Positions 1 through 7,185 of a stretch of 64,000 nt of DNA are shown here, piece by piece; positions within the stretch are counted from its first letter, which is position 1; every line of letters begins with the position of its first letter. The notes under the pieces are model-generated. The model made no database searches. It saw only the letters and a list, made by a program, of their open reading frames with translations, and had not been told where the DNA came from. The position numbers were made by a program, and so were the translations under genes. This stretch comes from Herbidospora mongoliensis. Its GTDB lineage: Bacteria; Actinomycetota; Actinomycetes; Streptosporangiales; Streptosporangiaceae. The DNA lies in contig NZ_BBXD01000018.1 of NCBI RefSeq assembly GCF_001570545.1, forward strand, positions 139,782 to 203,781. The letters run 5' to 3'.

Positions 1-61
1 CCGCCTGATCGCCCTTGCGGGCCCGTGCGACCAACGCGATGACTTCCGGGTCATCCCGCAT
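1..61 (-). CDS. RNA polymerase sigma factor, first 20 codons only
   Basis: Reading leftwards from an ATG at 61, the 20 codons in the window begin MRDDPEVIALVARARKGD, the usual opening of actinobacterial ECF-type sigma-70 factors, where the first helix of region 2 follows a short acidic leader. A GAGGAG ribosome binding site lies at 67-72, six nucleotides before the ATG. The gene starts 20 bp after the stop of the subtilisin-like protease on the same strand, so the two are probably co-transcribed. The rest of the gene is outside the window, so the subfamily cannot be named. Confidence 0.7.
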   Translation of the reverse strand, partial: MRDDPEVIALVARARKGDQA

Positions 62-81
62 CCAGACTCCTCACTCTGGGT

Positions 82-1344
82 TCACCCTGGCTCGGGTGGT
101 TGGACGTCCTCATGGCGTTCCGGGCGCATCTGCGCCGGGCTCCGGCGAAGGAGCAGGTCACACGCTTCGCTCGGGGAGATCTGGTGCCGGTGCGCCAGAT
201 CGGCGATGGCGCCGCTCACCGCGGCGGCCGCGAACGAGGTGCCGCTCCAGGCGGCGTAACCCTCGTAGGGCTTCTCGGCGCCGTGCTTGTCCACCACGAC
301 CTGACCCGTGAGGTAGAGGCACTCGACGTCCTCTCCCGGAGCCACGAGGGAGACCCACGGCACGTTCGGGCTGAACTCCGGCCGCACGCCCTTGGTGGCC
401 GCGCCCACCGCGATCACGCGCGCGCAGGCCGCCGGAAACGCCTTGGACCCGGGGGTGACCATGGGGTGCTCGCCCGTCGCCGACGGGTCGACCCTGCCGT
501 GGTTGCCCACGGCCGCCACTAGGGTCATCCGGTCCACGAGCCGTTCGACCGCCCTGCCGATGACCAGAGGGGGTTCGTCGTCGGCGGTGAAGCCGGCGAA
601 GGAGAGGTTGAGCACATTCACGCCCTCGTCCGCGAGGGACATCATCTTCGTCGCGACGTCCCAGGACGACGCGTTGACGCCGGTCTCGTCCAGGCAGGAC
701 CTGACGATCAGCTCGGCCGCCGGAGCGCGGTCCGCGATGATCCCCGCGACCGCCATGGCGTGCCCGGCGAGCATGGGCAGCGGGGTCCGCTCGGTCAGGA
801 GGTCACCGGTGTCGGCGAGAAAGCGGCCGGTGAGCTGGGGGTGGTTCCCGACCGGGGTGTCGAGGACGCCGACCCGCAGCCGCCTGCCCTCGATCGCCTC
901 GCGGCGCTCCAACGGGGCGCCGCTCGCCAGCCCCACCGGAATCGTGCCGGTCCCACCGGTGTAAGGCTCGCCCTCGATGCTGTCGAGCAGGCGGTGCTTG
1001 CCGACGATCCAGTTCGGCGACTGCGCGCGCAGCGCGTGCAGCAGCAGGTCGAGGTCCGTCACCGGAGCGTCGGGGTAGATCCGCTCGCTGGCGCGCTGAG
1101 CCTCGTCCTCCAGGCCGGGAATGGCCCGCAACGTGGTGACGACATCGGGCAGGCCCGTCACCTCGACCCAGTCCAGGCCGAGCGCCTCGCTCTCCCCGAG
1201 CATCGACCATGCGGCGGGGCCCGTGCCCGCCCAGCGCTCGATCAGGCCGAGGACCTCATGCGTCTGGGTGGAGTCGACGATGATCTCGTTGTCGTAGAAC
1301 GCCTCGATCGTGGTGCGACGAACGGAGTCGATGTTCTTGTGCAT
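82..1344 (-). CDS. S8 (subtilisin-like) serine protease, cytoplasmic
   Basis: A 420-residue protein with the S8 catalytic triad in order: Asp162 in VGVLDTPVGNHP, His195 in AGHAMAVAGIIA and Ser370 in WSGTSFAAAAVSG, with Asn281 in AAVGNHG as the oxyanion residue. No signal peptide or membrane segment is visible, and about 150 residues of unassigned sequence precede the protease domain, so it probably acts inside the cell. An RBS-like GGAGGG sits upstream of the ATG. It lies directly upstream of a sigma factor gene on the same strand. Intracellular subtilases beside sigma factors occur in actinomycete regulatory or conflict-type loci; the target is unknown. Proteolysis of a regulator is an inference. 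Confidence 0.88.
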   Translation of the reverse strand: MHKNIDSVRRTTIEAFYDNEIIVDSTQTHEVLGLIERWAGTGPAAWSMLGESEALGLDWVEVTGLPDVVTTLRAIPGLEDEAQRASERIYPDAPVTDLDLLLHALRAQSPNWIVGKHRLLDSIEGEPYTGGTGTIPVGLASGAPLERREAIEGRRLRVGVLDTPVGNHPQLTGRFLADTGDLLTERTPLPMLAGHAMAVAGIIADRAPAAELIVRSCLDETGVNASSWDVATKMMSLADEGVNVLNLSFAGFTADDEPPLVIGRAVERLVDRMTLVAAVGNHGRVDPSATGEHPMVTPGSKAFPAACARVIAVGAATKGVRPEFSPNVPWVSLVAPGEDVECLYLTGQVVVDKHGAEKPYEGYAAWSGTSFAAAAVSGAIADLAHRHQISPSEACDLLLRRSPAQMRPERHEDVQPPEPG

Positions 1345-1458
1345 GGGTCGATCCCTCCAGGCCGATTCACGGTTCTGCGTGTATGGAGCACGCTCGCGCC
1401 GGTCTGATACCTGGATGTCGCGACGATTCCGCCACGTTTGAGAGCGGCGGCGGACACG

Positions 1459-2187
1459 TCAGTGCGGGGAGACCCACTGGAGTGACAGGTCCGTGGTCTT
1501 GCGTTCGGTCCTGATCTCCATGAACTCGCCGAGGATCGTGGCGTGGTCGACGACGAGCAGGTCGCCCCGCTCGTGGTAGGTCGCCCGTTCGCTGACGAAG
1601 ACCGGGCCGCCCTCCGGATGCCGCAGCGCCTCGGCCACCGGGGCGGTCAGCAGGGCGGGCCTGATCCGTTCGGTCGCCCGGTGCACGCGCGCGCCGGCCT
1701 CGGCGAGCGCGGTGTAGAGCGGGGTCTCGGTGAAATCGGTCCCCTTGATCGCCGAGGCGTGGGGCTCGGCGATCCAGGAGATCTGATGGACGGCCGGGCG
1801 GCCCATGAGATGGCGTACCCGAACCAGTCTGAGAGCCCTGCCGTCGTCGAGCGGCAGTGAGCGCGGTACCGGGCGGATCGCGGCCGACAGCACCTCGGTC
1901 CGCAGCGGGTAGCCCTGCCTGCGGAGGTCGTCGCCGAGGCTGCGCAGCGTGTCGAGGGGATACTCCGCGCTGGCCGGCGTCACGTAGGTGCCGCGACCGG
2001 CCCGCTGGACGATCAGGCCCTCGCCGCTGAGGACCTGCAGTGCCTGCCGCAGCGTCATCATCGTCACGCCGTAGGAGGCGCTGAGCTCACGTTGCGCGGG
2101 CAGCGCCTCGCCCGCGCGGTAGTGGCCCGACCTGATCTTCTCCGTCAGGTCGTCGGCGATGGCGCGGTAGCGGGGTGTACTGCCCAT
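1459..2187 (-). CDS. GntR family transcriptional regulator (HutC/UTRA type)
   Basis: A 242-residue one-component regulator. Residues about 5-70 form the winged helix (YRAIADDLTEKIRSGHYRAG, then LPAQRELSASYGVTMMTLRQ, RAGRGTYV). Residues about 85-240 look like a UTRA small-molecule-binding domain (RVRHLMGRPAVHQISWI, then ERATYHERGDL). The ATG at 2187 has AGGGAG just upstream and lies inside the trpA coding region, so the gene overlaps the end of trpA by 43 bp and is the last gene of the minus-strand run. The ligand cannot be told from the sequence. Confidence 0.9.
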   Translation of the reverse strand: MGSTPRYRAIADDLTEKIRSGHYRAGEALPAQRELSASYGVTMMTLRQALQVLSGEGLIVQRAGRGTYVTPASAEYPLDTLRSLGDDLRRQGYPLRTEVLSAAIRPVPRSLPLDDGRALRLVRVRHLMGRPAVHQISWIAEPHASAIKGTDFTETPLYTALAEAGARVHRATERIRPALLTAPVAEALRHPEGGPVFVSERATYHERGDLLVVDHATILGEFMEIRTERKTTDLSLQWVSPH

Positions 2188-2969
2188 CTGGCTCCCTGGT
2201 CGAGTGCGCGTCGAATGCTCGACACATATTCTCCCAGCTCGCCCGCCCCCGCGCCGTCGAGGAGCCGGCGCATCAACGCCGAGGCCACCACGACGCCGTC
2301 GGCGTGATCCGCCAGTTCGGCGGCCCGCTCCGGGCCCGCCACCCCGAAGCCGAACAGGACCGGCCGGTCGGTGAGCTCCTTCAGCTCACGGCCGAGCCGG
2401 GCGGCCTGCTCGGAGATCTCGCCGCCCTCGCCGGTGGTGCCCATGCGGGTCAGGGCGTACACGAAACCCCGGCTGCGCCCGGCGATCTCGCGCAGCCTCG
2501 CCCGGGACGACGACGGCGCGGCGAGCAGCACCAGGTCCAGGCCCTCGGCCGCCGCCGCGTCCGCCAGGTCGCCGACCTCCTCCAGCGGCGAGTCGGGCAC
2601 GATCAGCCCGCGCAGCCCGCTCCCGCGAAGCGCCGCGCAGAACTCGGCGGCGCTCCGCTGAAAGACCAGGTTGCTGTACGTCATCGCGACGACCGGCACG
2701 TCGACGTCGAGCGTGGCGACCTCGTCGAGGATCCCCCTGACCGTGGTCCCGGCCGCGAGCGCCCGATCCGAGGCCTCCTGGATCGTGACCCCGTCCAGCA
2801 TCGGATCGGAGAAGGGGAAGCCCACCTCGACGGCGTCGGCTCCGGCGTCGACGTAGGCGTGGACGACCTCCGTCCATTTCGGGGTGACTCCGGCGGTGAC
2901 GTAGGGCACCAGCAGCGAACGCCCCGTGTCGCGGCGGGCGATCAGGAACTCTTCCAGGGACGCGTTCAC
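2145..2969 (-). CDS. trpA: Tryptophan synthase alpha subunit
   Basis: A 274-residue TIM-barrel subunit that cleaves indole-3-glycerol phosphate to indole and glyceraldehyde 3-phosphate, then channels indole to TrpB. The catalytic pair is present: Glu48 in DAVEVGFPFSDP and Asp59 in MLDGVTIQEASDRAL. The GTG start at 2969 overlaps the trpB stop as GTGA, so translation is coupled. The last 43 bp overlap the start of the downstream GntR gene, giving the protein a short C-terminal tail (ARWAVHPATAPSPTT) beyond the barrel. No trpC, trpD or trpE is nearby, unlike the usual actinobacterial trp operon. Confidence 0.95.
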   Translation of the reverse strand: MNASLEEFLIARRDTGRSLLVPYVTAGVTPKWTEVVHAYVDAGADAVEVGFPFSDPMLDGVTIQEASDRALAAGTTVRGILDEVATLDVDVPVVAMTYSNLVFQRSAAEFCAALRGSGLRGLIVPDSPLEEVGDLADAAAAEGLDLVLLAAPSSSRARLREIAGRSRGFVYALTRMGTTGEGGEISEQAARLGRELKELTDRPVLFGFGVAGPERAAELADHADGVVVASALMRRLLDGAGAGELGEYVSSIRRALDQGARWAVHPATAPSPTT

Positions 2970-4132
2970 AGCATCTCCTTGATGGAGGCGATGTCCTTGT
3001 CGCCACGGCCGGAGAGGGTCAGCATCACGGTCGACCCCGGCGCGATCCCACCGGACTCGGCGGCCCGGATCACCCAGGCCAGAGCGTGGGAGGACTCCAG
3101 CGCGGCCAGGATCCCCTCGGTGTGGGCCAGGCGGCGCAGCGCCCGGATCACCTCGTCGTCGTTCACGGTCTCGTAGCGGGCCCGCCCGGCGTCGCGCAGA
3201 TGGGCGTGCTCGGGGCCGATTCCCGGATAGTCGAGGCCGGCCGCGACCGAATGGGCCTCGGTGACCTGGCCGTCGTCGTTCTGGAGGACCAGCGAGCGGA
3301 AGCCGTGCAGCACCCCGGCCCGGCCGAAGGTCGCCGCCGCGCCGCCCTCGGCCTCGACCCCGACGAGCCGGGCGGCCGTGTCGACGAAGCCCGCGAACGT
3401 GCCCACGGCGTTGGAGCCGCCGCCGATGCAGGCGACCACGTAGTCGGGCACGCCGTAGGGGAGTTCGGCGGCGCACTGCTCGCGGGCCTCCTCGCCGATC
3501 ACCCGCTGGAACTCGCGGACCATCCACGGATAGGGGTGCGGGCCCATCACCGATCCGATGCAGTAGTAGGAGTCGTCCACCGAAGACACCCAGTGGCGCA
3601 TCGCCTCGTTGCAGGCGTCCTTGAGGGTGCGGCTCCCACTGGTGACCGGCACGACCTCCGCGCCGAGCACCTCCATCCGCAGGACGTTGAGCTCCTGCCG
3701 TTCGATGTCGCGCTCGCCCATGAACACGGTGGCTTCGAGGCCCAGCAGCGCCGCGGCGGTGGCGGTGGCGACGCCGTGCTGGCCGGCGCCGGTCTCGGCC
3801 AGGATCCGCCGCTTGCCCATCCGCTGGGCGAGCAGCGCCTGGCCGATTACGTTGTTGATCTTGTGGGAGCCGGTGTGGGTGAGATCTTCGCGCTTGAGCA
3901 GCAGCGTGATGCCGAGTTCCCGCGACAGCCGCCAGGCCGGGGTCAGCGGAGTGGGCCGGCCCGCGTAGACCGAGAGCAGCATGGTGAGCCTGCCGCGGAA
4001 CTCCGTGTCACTCCAGGCCTCCCGGAACGCCGCCTCGATCTCGTGGCAGGCCGGGATCAGCGACTCCGGCACATATCGCCCGCCGTAGGCGCCGAACCTC
4101 CCGGTGGTCCCGGGGTCGGTCATCACGTCCAT
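2966..4132 (-). CDS. trpB: Tryptophan synthase beta subunit
   Basis: A 388-residue PLP enzyme condensing indole with L-serine. The PLP lysine is Lys91 in HTGSHKINN, the catalytic glutamate is Glu113 in LAETGAGQHG, and the phosphate loop is GGGSNAVG at residues 237-244. Together with TrpA the complex appears complete and functional. The ATG at 4132 has AGAAGG seven nucleotides upstream. A 34-bp perfect palindrome lies 12 bp before the start and touches the stop codon of the upstream PadR gene. The pair stands apart from other tryptophan genes, so it may be a second, separately regulated tryptophan synthase; whether the genome has another copy cannot be seen here. Confidence 0.96.
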   Translation of the reverse strand: MDVMTDPGTTGRFGAYGGRYVPESLIPACHEIEAAFREAWSDTEFRGRLTMLLSVYAGRPTPLTPAWRLSRELGITLLLKREDLTHTGSHKINNVIGQALLAQRMGKRRILAETGAGQHGVATATAAALLGLEATVFMGERDIERQELNVLRMEVLGAEVVPVTSGSRTLKDACNEAMRHWVSSVDDSYYCIGSVMGPHPYPWMVREFQRVIGEEAREQCAAELPYGVPDYVVACIGGGSNAVGTFAGFVDTAARLVGVEAEGGAAATFGRAGVLHGFRSLVLQNDDGQVTEAHSVAAGLDYPGIGPEHAHLRDAGRARYETVNDDEVIRALRRLAHTEGILAALESSHALAWVIRAAESGGIAPGSTVMLTLSGRGDKDIASIKEML

Positions 4133-4144
4133 GATCGCCTTCTC

Positions 4145-4178
4145 TCATGAGCTACTGTTCTAGAACAGTAGCTCATGA
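4145..4178. promoter_or_regulatory. 34-bp perfect palindrome upstream of trpB, likely PadR operator
   Basis: Two 17-bp arms mirror each other perfectly around 4161/4162, with the core CTGTTCTAGAACAG. The site fills most of the 40-bp gap between padR and trpB and includes the padR stop codon at 4173-4175. There is no U-tract in either direction, so it does not look like a terminator. An operator for the adjacent PadR protein is the simplest reading, but it lies inside a same-strand run, so it could instead bind another dimeric regulator or act as an RNA hairpin separating padR from trpBA. Confidence 0.6.
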
Positions 4179-4739
4179 TTCGTCGTCGGCCATCCGGTAC
4201 GCGCCCTGTTCGAGGCGATTGATCATTCGATGTGTCCAGGCGGTGCGGCTGTCGGCGGTGTGCAGCCAGAGTTCGAGTACGGCCCCGACCGGCCCCCAGT
4301 CGTCGAGGTCGGCGCCGGGCGGGATCTCCCGGGTGACGCTCTCGCGCCACCGGTCCATCGCCAGCGCGCGCTGCCTGAGCAGGCCGATGGCCTCGGCGCG
4401 GGGAAGGTCGTCGATGAGCCCGACGGCCGCCGCGAGCAGGTCGAGCCGGGGGTCACGACTGGAGAGCGCTTTGCGCAGCAGGGCGAAGTAGGCCCGCTCG
4501 CCGTCACCCGTCAGTTCGTATTCCATGCGCGGGGGCCCGCCCGCCTCGCTGGGGGTGGTCTCGTGGACGAGCAGGCAGCCCTCCCCGGTCAGGGACTTCA
4601 GGGCGTGGTAGATCGAGCCGGACGTGGCGTTGGACCACTCGTGCGCACCCCAGGTCTCCAGGTCGGAGCGGACCAGATAGCCGTGGGCCCGGCCCCGCCT
4701 CCGGATCGCGCCGAGCACCAGCAGCCGGACCACGGACAT
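4173..4739 (-). CDS. PadR family transcriptional regulator
   Basis: A 188-residue regulator. The N-terminal 90 residues form a PadR winged helix (MSVVRLLVLGAI, GYLVRSDLETWG, SGSIYHALKSLTGEG, then MEYELTGDGERAYFALL). The C-terminal half is a mostly helical dimerisation domain (Vir_act_alpha_C-like). Its stop codon lies inside the 34-bp palindrome in front of trpB, and it starts 12 bp after the end of the VOC-like gene, so it sits mid-run. Control of trpBA and of itself is inferred from position. Confidence 0.9.
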   Translation of the reverse strand: MSVVRLLVLGAIRRRGRAHGYLVRSDLETWGAHEWSNATSGSIYHALKSLTGEGCLLVHETTPSEAGGPPRMEYELTGDGERAYFALLRKALSSRDPRLDLLAAAVGLIDDLPRAEAIGLLRQRALAMDRWRESVTREIPPGADLDDWGPVGAVLELWLHTADSRTAWTHRMINRLEQGAYRMADDES

Positions 4740-4751
4740 GTGAGGTTCCCT

Positions 4752-5450
4752 TCAGGCCGGGAGTGCGCCGGCCAGATCGTCGAGTGCTTCCCGCTCGGCA
4801 TCGGACACCGCGAGCTCCCGCGCCCGGACGATGAGCTCACGGGCGTGCGCCGGGTCGTCGGCCCGCAGCGCGAGCTCGGCCCGGTAGGTCAGCGCCTCCA
4901 CCAGGTCGGCCCGCGGCGTGGTGTCCTGCTCGCGGCGGAGCGCGGTGTCCAGGATCCTGGCCGCCTGGACGTGCTCGCCCCGGGAATCGCCCTGCACGAC
5001 GGCGTTCCGCAGCGCGGCGGCGAGCGTGCCCGGGGCCGGTTCCGGCTGGGACGGCCCGGCCGAGTCGGCGAAGATCCTGATCCAGTTGCCACCCGGATCG
5101 ATGACCGAGAACCCGGACACGTCGTCGGAGTTCTTCCGCTTGCGCGGACGGGTTATCCGGGGGATCCCCGACACCAGGAGCTTGCCGTAGGCCGCCCGCA
5201 TCCCCTCGGCGAACGCCGCGAACAGCAGGCCCGTGTCGGGCACCGCCACCACGCACGTCCCGTAGGAGTCGGCGGGCTCGAAGCCGGGCATCCCGAAGAA
5301 GTCGAGCTGGAGGTCCTCCCGCTTCATCGACACGTAGGGGTTGGGGCGGGTCTGGTAGTAGATCTGGGTGAAGCCCAGCGCACGGTAGAAGTCGGCGATC
5401 TCGTCGATCGACCGGCAGGGCAGTAACGGGACGGTTCTCTCGTTGGCCAC
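4752..5450 (-). CDS. VOC/glyoxalase-fold protein with helical C-terminal extension
   Basis: I place the start at the GTG at 5450, which has AAGGAG six nucleotides upstream; the longer frame to a TTG at 5471 would run into a palindrome. The protein is then 232 residues. Residues about 1-125 form a single VOC (glyoxalase/bleomycin-resistance) unit: VPLLPCRSIDEIADFYRALG, then YVSMKREDLQLDFFG and FSVIDPGGNWIRI. Residues about 140-232 are helical and Ala/Arg-rich, resembling a small TPR-like tail. VOC proteins include metal-dependent lyases, dioxygenases and drug-binding proteins; this one cannot be assigned. It lies 12 bp before padR and 36 bp after an XRE-cupin regulator. Confidence 0.82.
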   Translation of the reverse strand: MANERTVPLLPCRSIDEIADFYRALGFTQIYYQTRPNPYVSMKREDLQLDFFGMPGFEPADSYGTCVVAVPDTGLLFAAFAEGMRAAYGKLLVSGIPRITRPRKRKNSDDVSGFSVIDPGGNWIRIFADSAGPSQPEPAPGTLAAALRNAVVQGDSRGEHVQAARILDTALRREQDTTPRADLVEALTYRAELALRADDPAHARELIVRARELAVSDAEREALDDLAGALPA

Positions 5451-5464
5451 GTGTCTCCTTCGAC

Positions 5465-5480
5465 TAGCCAAATTTGGCTA
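5465..5480. promoter_or_regulatory. 16-bp perfect palindrome TAGCCAAATTTGGCTA before the VOC gene
   Basis: The site lies in the 36-bp gap between the XRE-cupin stop (5487) and the VOC start (5450), 14 bp upstream of the GTG. Its AT-rich CCAAATTTGG core contrasts with the GC-rich surroundings. It is a candidate operator for the XRE-cupin or PadR protein; no repeat of it was seen elsewhere in the window. Confidence 0.45.
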
Positions 5481-5486
5481 CTGAGG

Positions 5487-6053
5487 TCAGTGTACGTGTG
5501 TCCGCATCCCCTGCGGGTCGAACAGGATGAGGAGTTCGACCACCCCGCCGTCGGCGCTGCCCAGCCAGTGCGGCAGGGACGTGTCGAACTCGGCCGCCTC
5601 GCCGGGCGGCAGCGTCAGGTCGCGCTCGCCGAGAACGAGCCGCAGATGCCCATTGAGTACGTAGAGCCATTCGAAGCCGTCGTGGGTCTGCGGCGCCGGG
5701 ACCAGCGGATCCACCCGGGACGGGATGATCATCTTGAAGGCCTGTACCCCGCCCGGCCGCCGGGAGAGCGGCACGAAGGTCATCCCGAACCTCCGGATCG
5801 GCGTGAGGTGGATCCGGGGGTCGCCGGTGCGTGGGGCGCCGACCAGGTCGTCCAGCGGGACGTCGTAGGTGCGGGCCAGCGGCAGCAGTAACTCCAGGGT
5901 CGCCCGGCGCTGCCCGCTCTCCAGCCGGGACAGCGTGCTTTCCGACACTCCTGTCGTCGTCGCGAGGTCGGCGAGGGTGATGCCGCGATGACGCCGCAGT
6001 GCTCGCAGTCGCGGGCCGACCGCGTCGAGTACCGCGTCGAGTTCAGGGTCCAT
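5487..6053 (-). CDS. XRE family regulator with C-terminal cupin sensor domain
   Basis: A 188-residue protein from the ATG at 6053. Residues about 10-65 are an XRE helix-turn-helix (LRRHRGITLADLATTTGVSE, then STLSRLESGQRRAT). Residues about 105-180 are a cupin barrel (HDGFEWLYVLNGHLRLVLG, DLTLPPGEAAEFDTSLPHWL). This domain pair is common in regulators of small-molecule metabolism, where the cupin binds an effector. The gene is divergent from a SAM-dependent methyltransferase across a 65-bp region holding an inverted repeat, so the two are probably co-regulated. A TTG at 6077 would lie inside that repeat and has no RBS. Confidence 0.88.
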   Translation of the reverse strand: MDPELDAVLDAVGPRLRALRRHRGITLADLATTTGVSESTLSRLESGQRRATLELLLPLARTYDVPLDDLVGAPRTGDPRIHLTPIRRFGMTFVPLSRRPGGVQAFKMIIPSRVDPLVPAPQTHDGFEWLYVLNGHLRLVLGERDLTLPPGEAAEFDTSLPHWLGSADGGVVELLILFDPQGMRTHVH

Positions 6054-6059
6054 GGAGCC

Positions 6060-6080
6060 ATCTTGCCGAAACAGCAAGAT
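6060..6080. promoter_or_regulatory. Inverted repeat ATCTTGC-N7-GCAAGAT between XRE and methyltransferase genes
   Basis: Two perfect 7-bp arms (6060-6066 and 6074-6080) separated by 7 bp in the divergent promoter region, just upstream of the XRE-cupin start. The half-site spacing of about 14 bp centre to centre suits a dimeric HTH protein. Autoregulation by the XRE protein is inferred from position. Confidence 0.5.
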
Positions 6081-6118
6081 TTCGTGCCAGATCGGTATGT
6101 CCCGTCGAGACTGAGCTC

Positions 6119-6712
6119 ATGGATTTCTGGGATGAGGTCTACGCCTCCCGGCCGGTGGCCACCGACCCGCGGCCGAACGCCCGGCTCGCCGAACTCGTCG
6201 CGGGCCTGCCGCCCGGCGACGTGCTGGACCTCGGATGCGGCGAGGGCGGCGACGCGCTGTGGCTTGCCGGTCAGGGGTGGCGGGTCACCGCCACCGACAT
6301 CTCGGCCGTGGCGGTCGAGCGGCTCACGGCGCTCGCCGGTGATCGTGTCACCGCCGTCCGGCACGACCTGGGCGTGTCGTTCCCTGACGGTACGTTCGAC
6401 CTGATCTGCGCCCACTACCTTCACACGCCGTTCGACCTCGACCGGGCGGCCGTTCTGCGCGCGGCCGCGCACGCGCTGCGCCGGGACGGGCGGCTGCTGG
6501 TCGTCGACCACGGCTCGACCATGCCGTGGTCATGGAACCAGGACCCTGACGTTCACCACCCGAGCCCGGTGGAGGTCGCGGCGGAGATCGATCTCGACCC
6601 GGCGACGTGGACGGTCGAGCGGGCCGACGCGCTCACCAGGATCGCGACCGGCCCGGACGGCAGTACCGCCGAAGTCACCGATAACGTGCTGGTCATCCAC
6701 CGTGCGCCGTGA
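6119..6712 (+). CDS. Class I SAM-dependent methyltransferase
   Basis: A 197-residue Rossmann-fold methyltransferase. Motif I is VLDLGCGEGGDALWLA (residues about 36-51), followed by the acidic strand-2 residue in TATDIS, LICAHYL (motif IV position) and LRRDGRLLVVDHG. It opens MDFWDEVYASRP, as in TehB/UbiE-like enzymes paired with XRE-cupin regulators. The ATG at 6119 has no clear RBS. The stop overlaps the next gene by 11 bp. The substrate is unknown. Confidence 0.88.
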   Translation: MDFWDEVYASRPVATDPRPNARLAELVAGLPPGDVLDLGCGEGGDALWLAGQGWRVTATDISAVAVERLTALAGDRVTAVRHDLGVSFPDGTFDLICAHYLHTPFDLDRAAVLRAAAHALRRDGRLLVVDHGSTMPWSWNQDPDVHHPSPVEVAAEIDLDPATWTVERADALTRIATGPDGSTAEVTDNVLVIHRAP

Positions 6713-7178
6713 CACCCCGCCGCCCCGCACCGGGATCGGCGAGGCCGAGGTGCTGCGCGCATTCCTCGACTACCTCCGGACCTCGATCGCCGCCAAGGTC
6801 GACGGCGTCCCCGATCCCCAGGCGCGGACGGCCGCCGTGCGGTCGGGCACGAACCTGCTCGGACTGCTCACCCACCTGACGTCCGTCGAACGCGCCGTCT
6901 TCCTCGGCGACGACGTCACCGACTGGCCGTCGACGTTCCAGGCCGCACCCGCCGACAGCGTGGCCGACGTCGTGGCCCACTACCGCGAGACGGTGAAGCG
7001 CGCGAACGACGTGCTCGACCGGTGCACCGATCTCGGCGGCCCGCTCCCACGACACCGGCCGGACCGCCCCGCGCCCAGCGTCCGCTGGGCCCTCGCGCAC
7101 ATGATCGAGGAGACCGGCCGCCATGCGGGCCACGCGGACATCCTCCGCGAACTGATCGACGGCACGACCGGCCGCTGA
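6702..7178 (+). CDS. DinB/DUF664-family protein
   Basis: A 158-residue all-helical protein from a GTG at 6702 that overlaps the methyltransferase stop. It matches the DinB-like four-helix fold: LRAFLDYLRTSIAAKVDGV, GLLTHLTSVERAVFLGDD with the first metal-ligand His, and WALAHMIEETGRHAGHADIL with the C-terminal H/E/H ligands. Many relatives are metal- and thiol-dependent transferases (mycothiol or bacillithiol). The overlap suggests joint expression with the methyltransferase. The gene ends 7 bp before the convergent AfsR-like gene. Confidence 0.85.
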   Translation: MRRDTPPPRTGIGEAEVLRAFLDYLRTSIAAKVDGVPDPQARTAAVRSGTNLLGLLTHLTSVERAVFLGDDVTDWPSTFQAAPADSVADVVAHYRETVKRANDVLDRCTDLGGPLPRHRPDRPAPSVRWALAHMIEETGRHAGHADILRELIDGTTGR

Positions 7179-7185
7179 CCCCGCT

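Noticed and set aside
4145-4178. Rho-independent terminator after padR
   Set aside because: The hairpin has no loop, no U-tract in either direction and overlaps the padR stop codon, so an operator is the more likely role; attenuation remains possible.
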